Shown here one piece after another: positions 6,649-9,035 of a stretch of DNA of 9,035 nucleotides. Source of the DNA: Gammaproteobacteria bacterium (lineage in GTDB: Bacteria > Pseudomonadota > Gammaproteobacteria > QOAV01); contig QOAV01000062.1 of the NCBI GenBank assembly GCA_003972845.1, positions 1-9,035 on the forward strand, written 5' to 3'. Position numbers and translations under genes: made by a program. The notes below the pieces were generated by a model. The model was not told the DNA's origin. It did no database searches and saw nothing but the letters and a program-made list of their open reading frames with translations. Each line of letters begins with the position of its first letter. The first letter of the stretch is position 1.

Positions 6649-6676
6649 GCCAAAACGGTATTGCCAAAACGGCATT
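6649..6676. repeat. Two tandem 14-bp units (GCCAAAACGGYATT)
   Basis: Units at 6649-6662 and 6663-6676 differ at one base (T or C at unit position 11). They begin 19 bp past the 3' end of tRNA-Thr. On the minus strand TGCC-GTTTT-GGCA can form only a weak 4-bp hairpin, so this is not a good terminator. Probably a local duplication. Confidence 0.6.
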
Positions 6677-6694
6677 GGTAGTGAAGACCGGAAA

Positions 6695-6770
<76 letters not shown>

Positions 6771-6830
6771 AATTTCCATTCAATCAGGCCTTTGTTGATA
6801 AACAAAAGCCGTGTACTGCGAAGGCCGCGG

Positions 6831-6859
6831 ATAATAAAAGACTTTGGGCCATTCAACAA
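6831..6859 (-). promoter_or_regulatory. Predicted promoter of tRNA-Thr with GC-rich discriminator
   Basis: On the minus strand, -35 TTGTTG (6854-6859), a 17-bp spacer and -10 TATTAT (6831-6836) are followed at once by CCGCGGCC. A GC-rich discriminator is characteristic of stringently controlled stable-RNA promoters. The start would be near 6824, giving a leader of about 54 nt before the tRNA. The leader contains a small palindrome (TTTGTT-GATA-AACAAA, 6791-6806). Confidence 0.5.
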
Positions 6860-6887
6860 CCGCTTCTCATTGGGCCGGCCAGGCAAA

Positions 6888-7964
6888 TCAGGATAACTGG
6901 TACGGTTCGGGTGCAAATACCGGATCGCGACCCAGAACCAGGTCCGCTGCCAGCCGCGCCGAGCCGGGCGCCATCACCAGCCCATTGCGAAACTGTCCGG
7001 CGTTGACGTACAGGCCGGGGATTTCCGGATGCTCACCAATATAGGGCACGCCGTCTGGCGTGCCGGGCCGCAAACCCGCCCAGTGATGCTCGATTTTAAG
7101 GTCGGCGATGGCGGGAATCATGTCGATAGCGCTCTGGCGCAGGGATTTCATCGCCTCGCTGGTTGTCGTTTTGTCGTAATCCTCCTGTTCCAGCGTACTG
7201 CCAATGAGGGTGCGGCCATCACGACGGGGAATCAGGTAACGACCGTTTTTCATGACCATGGTCTTGACCAGACCGGGCGCAGGTTCGAACACCAGCATCT
7301 GGCCTTTTACCGGTTGCACAGGCAGATTGATGCCGCTACGTTTCAGCAAGTCGCCGCTCCAGGCGCCGGCGCAGACAACGACCTTGTCCGCGACCCGCTC
7401 TCCCCGAGCGGTTTCCACCACCACGCCGCCGGCAACAGACCGGAAATTTTTGACCGGAGTGTTCTCAAGCAATCGCACGCCCCTGTCCCTGAGGCAGGGA
7501 ACCAGCGCTTTCAGCAAACGGGGGTTACGCACATGCGCCAGACTATTCATCCAGATCGCCCGCTGTTCCAGTCCCTGTAGTCCGGGCTGAAGTGCCCGCG
7601 CCTGTTCCTGATCAATCAAGTTCAGAATTCGCTGCGAGTCTTGCGCCGCCCAGGTTCTGGCTTCATCGATTTCGCCGGTATCCAGTATCATCATGCCGGT
7701 TTGCTGGTACTGAAAGTCGCCGTATTCCGCCAGTTCTTCGGCAAGCCGTCGATAGGCCGCCGGACCGTAGCCGGCAATGACATTGACCGATTCCGGATAA
7801 CGCCAGGGGTAAAGTGGTGAAAGAATGCCGCCTCCGGCCCAGGAGGACTCCCGGCCGAGCCTGTTACGCTCCAGAACAGTGACGTCGCGCCCGGCCAGAG
7901 CCAGTTCCCGCGCCGTCAGCAAGCCAATGACGCCGCCGCCTACAACGATAACGGTTTGTTCCAT
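6888..7964 (-). CDS. thiO: Glycine oxidase ThiO, FAD-dependent
   Basis: This 358-aa FAD-dependent amine oxidase of the DAO family oxidises glycine to the imine used for the thiazole ring of thiamine. The N-terminal dinucleotide fold is clear ('IVVGGGVIGLLTARELALAGRDVTVLE', Gly9-x-Gly11-x-x-Gly14), followed by 'GRESSWAGGGILSPL', which is typical of ThiO. Substrate-domain and second FAD-contact segments are also present: 'VKGQMLVFE', 'GRYLIPRRDGRTLIGSTLE', 'HHWAGLRPGTPDGVPYIG' and 'GLYVNAGQFRNGLVMAPGSARL'. Length is normal and no defect is seen. The gene is downstream of pilY1-pilE, as in the P. aeruginosa minor-pilin region. The start codon is unusual in context: a hairpin and T-tract end at the ATG and no ribosome site lies between. 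No THI-box features are seen upstream. Confidence 0.93.
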   Translation of the reverse strand: MEQTVIVVGGGVIGLLTARELALAGRDVTVLERNRLGRESSWAGGGILSPLYPWRYPESVNVIAGYGPAAYRRLAEELAEYGDFQYQQTGMMILDTGEIDEARTWAAQDSQRILNLIDQEQARALQPGLQGLEQRAIWMNSLAHVRNPRLLKALVPCLRDRGVRLLENTPVKNFRSVAGGVVVETARGERVADKVVVCAGAWSGDLLKRSGINLPVQPVKGQMLVFEPAPGLVKTMVMKNGRYLIPRRDGRTLIGSTLEQEDYDKTTTSEAMKSLRQSAIDMIPAIADLKIEHHWAGLRPGTPDGVPYIGEHPEIPGLYVNAGQFRNGLVMAPGSARLAADLVLGRDPVFAPEPYQLS

Positions 7965-7992
7965 AAAAAATACCGGGCTGTTTCCAGCCCGG
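7965..7992 (-). terminator. Rho-independent terminator after pilE, abutting the thiO start codon
   Basis: On the minus strand CCGGGCTG-GAAA-CAGCCCGG is a perfect 8-bp GC-rich stem with a GAAA tetraloop, followed by TATTTTTT and then immediately by the thiO ATG. It ends the pilus transcript 48 nt past the pilE stop. The hairpin could also work less well on the plus strand, where it is followed by CATTTTAC. Confidence 0.85.
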
Positions 7993-7999
7993 CATTTTA

Positions 8000-8003
8000 C
8001 TCC
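8000..8003 (-). promoter_or_regulatory. Shine-Dalgarno-like GGAG upstream of the thiO hairpin
   Basis: CAGGAG is the only good ribosome-binding sequence ahead of thiO. It lies 35 nt from the thiO ATG, or 15 nt if the 20-nt hairpin is counted as folded out. It is also 4 nt from an out-of-frame ATG (7993-7995) that opens a 43-codon frame overlapping thiO. Confidence 0.35.
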
Positions 8004-8040
8004 TGTTCAGAGCAAGGTTCAGTGAATTACTGCGTACCGC

Positions 8041-8496
8041 TCACCAGCAATCGGCAACCGTACCGGTTGCACTGGAACTTAGACGTTTTCGCCCGCGGCT
8101 GTCGAGAATGAATTTGTCACATTCCGTATCGTTCAGCTGGGTGGGGGAAATGGGAATGGCGCGCAGCCGTACACATTCTTCAATCGGCGCGTCGGGTTGT
8201 TTGCAAAGCTGGGCAACTACACGATAATAGCTGTTTTCCGAGCGCGGCGATGCAATCGGGTAGCCTAGCGCTGTCAGGTCAGTCGTATAGGTCAAATTCT
8301 CCGTATAGAACTTTTCCTCCTGTTGCATGACCTGATTGAGGAAACTTTTAGCCTCGGAGCGGCGACTCTCCATCACGTAGCGCTGGTAACTGGGAAAAGC
8401 CACAGCAGCCAGCACTCCGATAATGGCGACGACTATCATGATCTCGATGAGAGTAAACCCTCGCGAGAATGAATGACGGGATGATGAAAGTATCAT
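8041..8496 (-). CDS. pilE: Type IV minor pilin, PilE-like
   Basis: This 151-aa prepilin has a short basic leader ending 'SRG' and the class III prepilin motif G13-F14-T-L-I-E18, so PilD-type peptidase should cut after Gly13 and N-methylate Phe14. Glu5 of the mature chain is present, followed by the hydrophobic helix '[23 protein letters not shown]'. The globular part has four cysteines; the last two flank the C-terminal loop ('[14 protein letters not shown]...ADCW'), the usual disulfide-bonded region. It would be assembled as a minor subunit at the pilus tip. GGAG lies 8 nt before the start. The gene follows pilY1 by 13 nt, which supports PilE rather than the major pilin PilA. No pilY2 lies between. 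Confidence 0.9.
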   Translation of the reverse strand: MILSSSRHSFSRGFTLIEIMIVVAIIGVLAAVAFPSYQRYVMESRRSEAKSFLNQVMQQEEKFYTENLTYTTDLTALGYPIASPRSENSYYRVVAQLCKQPDAPIEECVRLRAIPISPTQLNDTECDKFILDSRGRKRLSSSATGTVADCW

Positions 8497-8509
8497 GACA
8501 GTTTCTCCA

Positions 8510-9035
8510 TTAGTCGAACAGGTCGATCCAGAATTCCTGACGGAACGAGTCGGAACTCAACGGAGACTCCCCGTGTATGTCCTTGATCACGTCGCCACCG
8601 GCGAAAATCAGCGGGCCGGTGTCACCATTCATGATGATCGGATCGCCGGGTATGCCCTGGCTGTTGAGTTTGATTTTCCGGTTCTCCAGGTTCGTGTGAT
8701 TCTCGTCGACCAGATCGAACGGCGGACTCGCATCGGCTACCGAAACAGCGTAGAAATAGCCGTCACCCAGCGCGCTGCCGGTACACTCTTCGGGGGCATC
8801 TGCCGCGTTGGCCGGTGGTGTATAGGCGGTAAAGAACACGTTGCCATTGTAGATGAGGGGGTTAGCCAGTGACTTCTCTTTGTCCGCCAGATCAACGTAC
8901 CAGCCATTCAGATCCAGCTTGGCCTTGTTTCCGTCGCTGATAGTATCGCCGGGCGCCCAGGAAGTCGCGTCGAACAGATCGCCCTCATCCCGGTCCTCCA
9001 TGTCGCCGGAACCCTGGCGGTCATCCCGCACCAGG
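8510..9035 (-). CDS. pilY1: Type IV pilus tip-associated protein PilY1, C-terminal part (runs off the right edge)
   Basis: About 174 C-terminal residues are visible. The stretch '[31 protein letters not shown]', a short cysteine-containing segment, and then '[19 protein letters not shown]' match the end of the beta-propeller domain of PilY1/PilC-type proteins, which act in pilus extension, adhesion and surface sensing. The frame is open to the window edge; a Met at 9029-9031 is internal rather than the start. The stop (8510-8512) is 13 nt before pilE, so both belong to one operon. The N-terminal von Willebrand-like region and the calcium site lie outside the window. Confidence 0.88.
   Translation of the reverse strand, partial: LVRDDRQGSGDMEDRDEGDLFDATSWAPGDTISDGNKAKLDLNGWYVDLADKEKSLANPLIYNGNVFFTAYTPPANAADAPEECTGSALGDGYFYAVSVADASPPFDLVDENHTNLENRKIKLNSQGIPGDPIIMNGDTGPLIFAGGDVIKDIHGESPLSSDSFRQEFWIDLFD

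Noticed and set aside
6574..6681. Plus-strand 35-aa open frame next to the tRNA
   Set aside because: The ATG has no ribosome site, the frame lies between two minus-strand genes, and its end consists of the 14-bp tandem repeat. The AAAGGAGGTG inside it is not placed before any start codon at normal distance.
7864..7995. 43-codon frame with a good SD overlapping the thiO start
   Set aside because: Not listed as a gene: the product is Arg/Gly-rich and most of it is thiO read in another frame. It is kept only as part of the thiO leader finding.
7965..8040. TPP riboswitch in front of thiO
   Set aside because: The leader is only about 75 nt, is filled largely by the terminator hairpin, and shows no THI-box CUGAGA or ACCYG elements in the right order.

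Overview
The window looks like chromosomal DNA of a Gram-negative proteobacterium, most likely a gammaproteobacterium. The reasons are coding DNA that looks GC-rich, an RND efflux pump with a lipoprotein adaptor, type IV pilus genes of the PilY1/PilE kind, and a ThiO-type glycine oxidase next to the minor-pilin genes, an arrangement known from Pseudomonas aeruginosa. Every gene I can support is on the minus strand, so the window reads right to left. I cannot name the species.

Right end (9035 to 7965): the C-terminal part of PilY1 (pilus tip/adhesin protein) is followed after 13 nt by pilE, a minor type IV pilin with a complete prepilin leader. A perfect 8-bp GNRA hairpin with a T-tract ends this unit. 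That terminator runs straight into the start codon of thiO (glycine oxidase, thiamine thiazole synthesis), so how thiO is transcribed and translated is an open question. Downstream of thiO comes tRNA-Thr(CGU), complete with encoded CCA, behind a plausible sigma-70 promoter with a GC-rich discriminator.

Middle (6490 to 2487): a four-gene operon. Its first gene encodes a small secreted protein that resembles a concanavalin A-like jelly roll. It is followed by a lipoprotein solute-binding protein, a fused two-domain permease of the FbpB/ThiP type, and a short ATPase that overlaps the permease by ATGA. This is a complete ABC importer of the ferric iron/thiamine/phosphonate superfamily. The substrate is not settled by sequence, because the adjacent tyrosine pair of classical FbpA proteins is not evident.

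Left part (2486 to 1): a roughly 450-bp AT-richer intergenic region holds a possible decayed reading frame, a long-range inverted repeat, and a promoter. The promoter's -35 box is embedded in a perfect inverted repeat that nearly coincides with an FNR/ANR-like box. It drives a periplasmic adaptor lipoprotein (MFP) and the start of an RND pump gene, which leaves the window at base 1.

I see no phage, insertion sequence, CRISPR array or defence system. The points most worth a second look are the thiO leader, the secreted protein heading the ABC operon, and the operator-like region of the RND operon.
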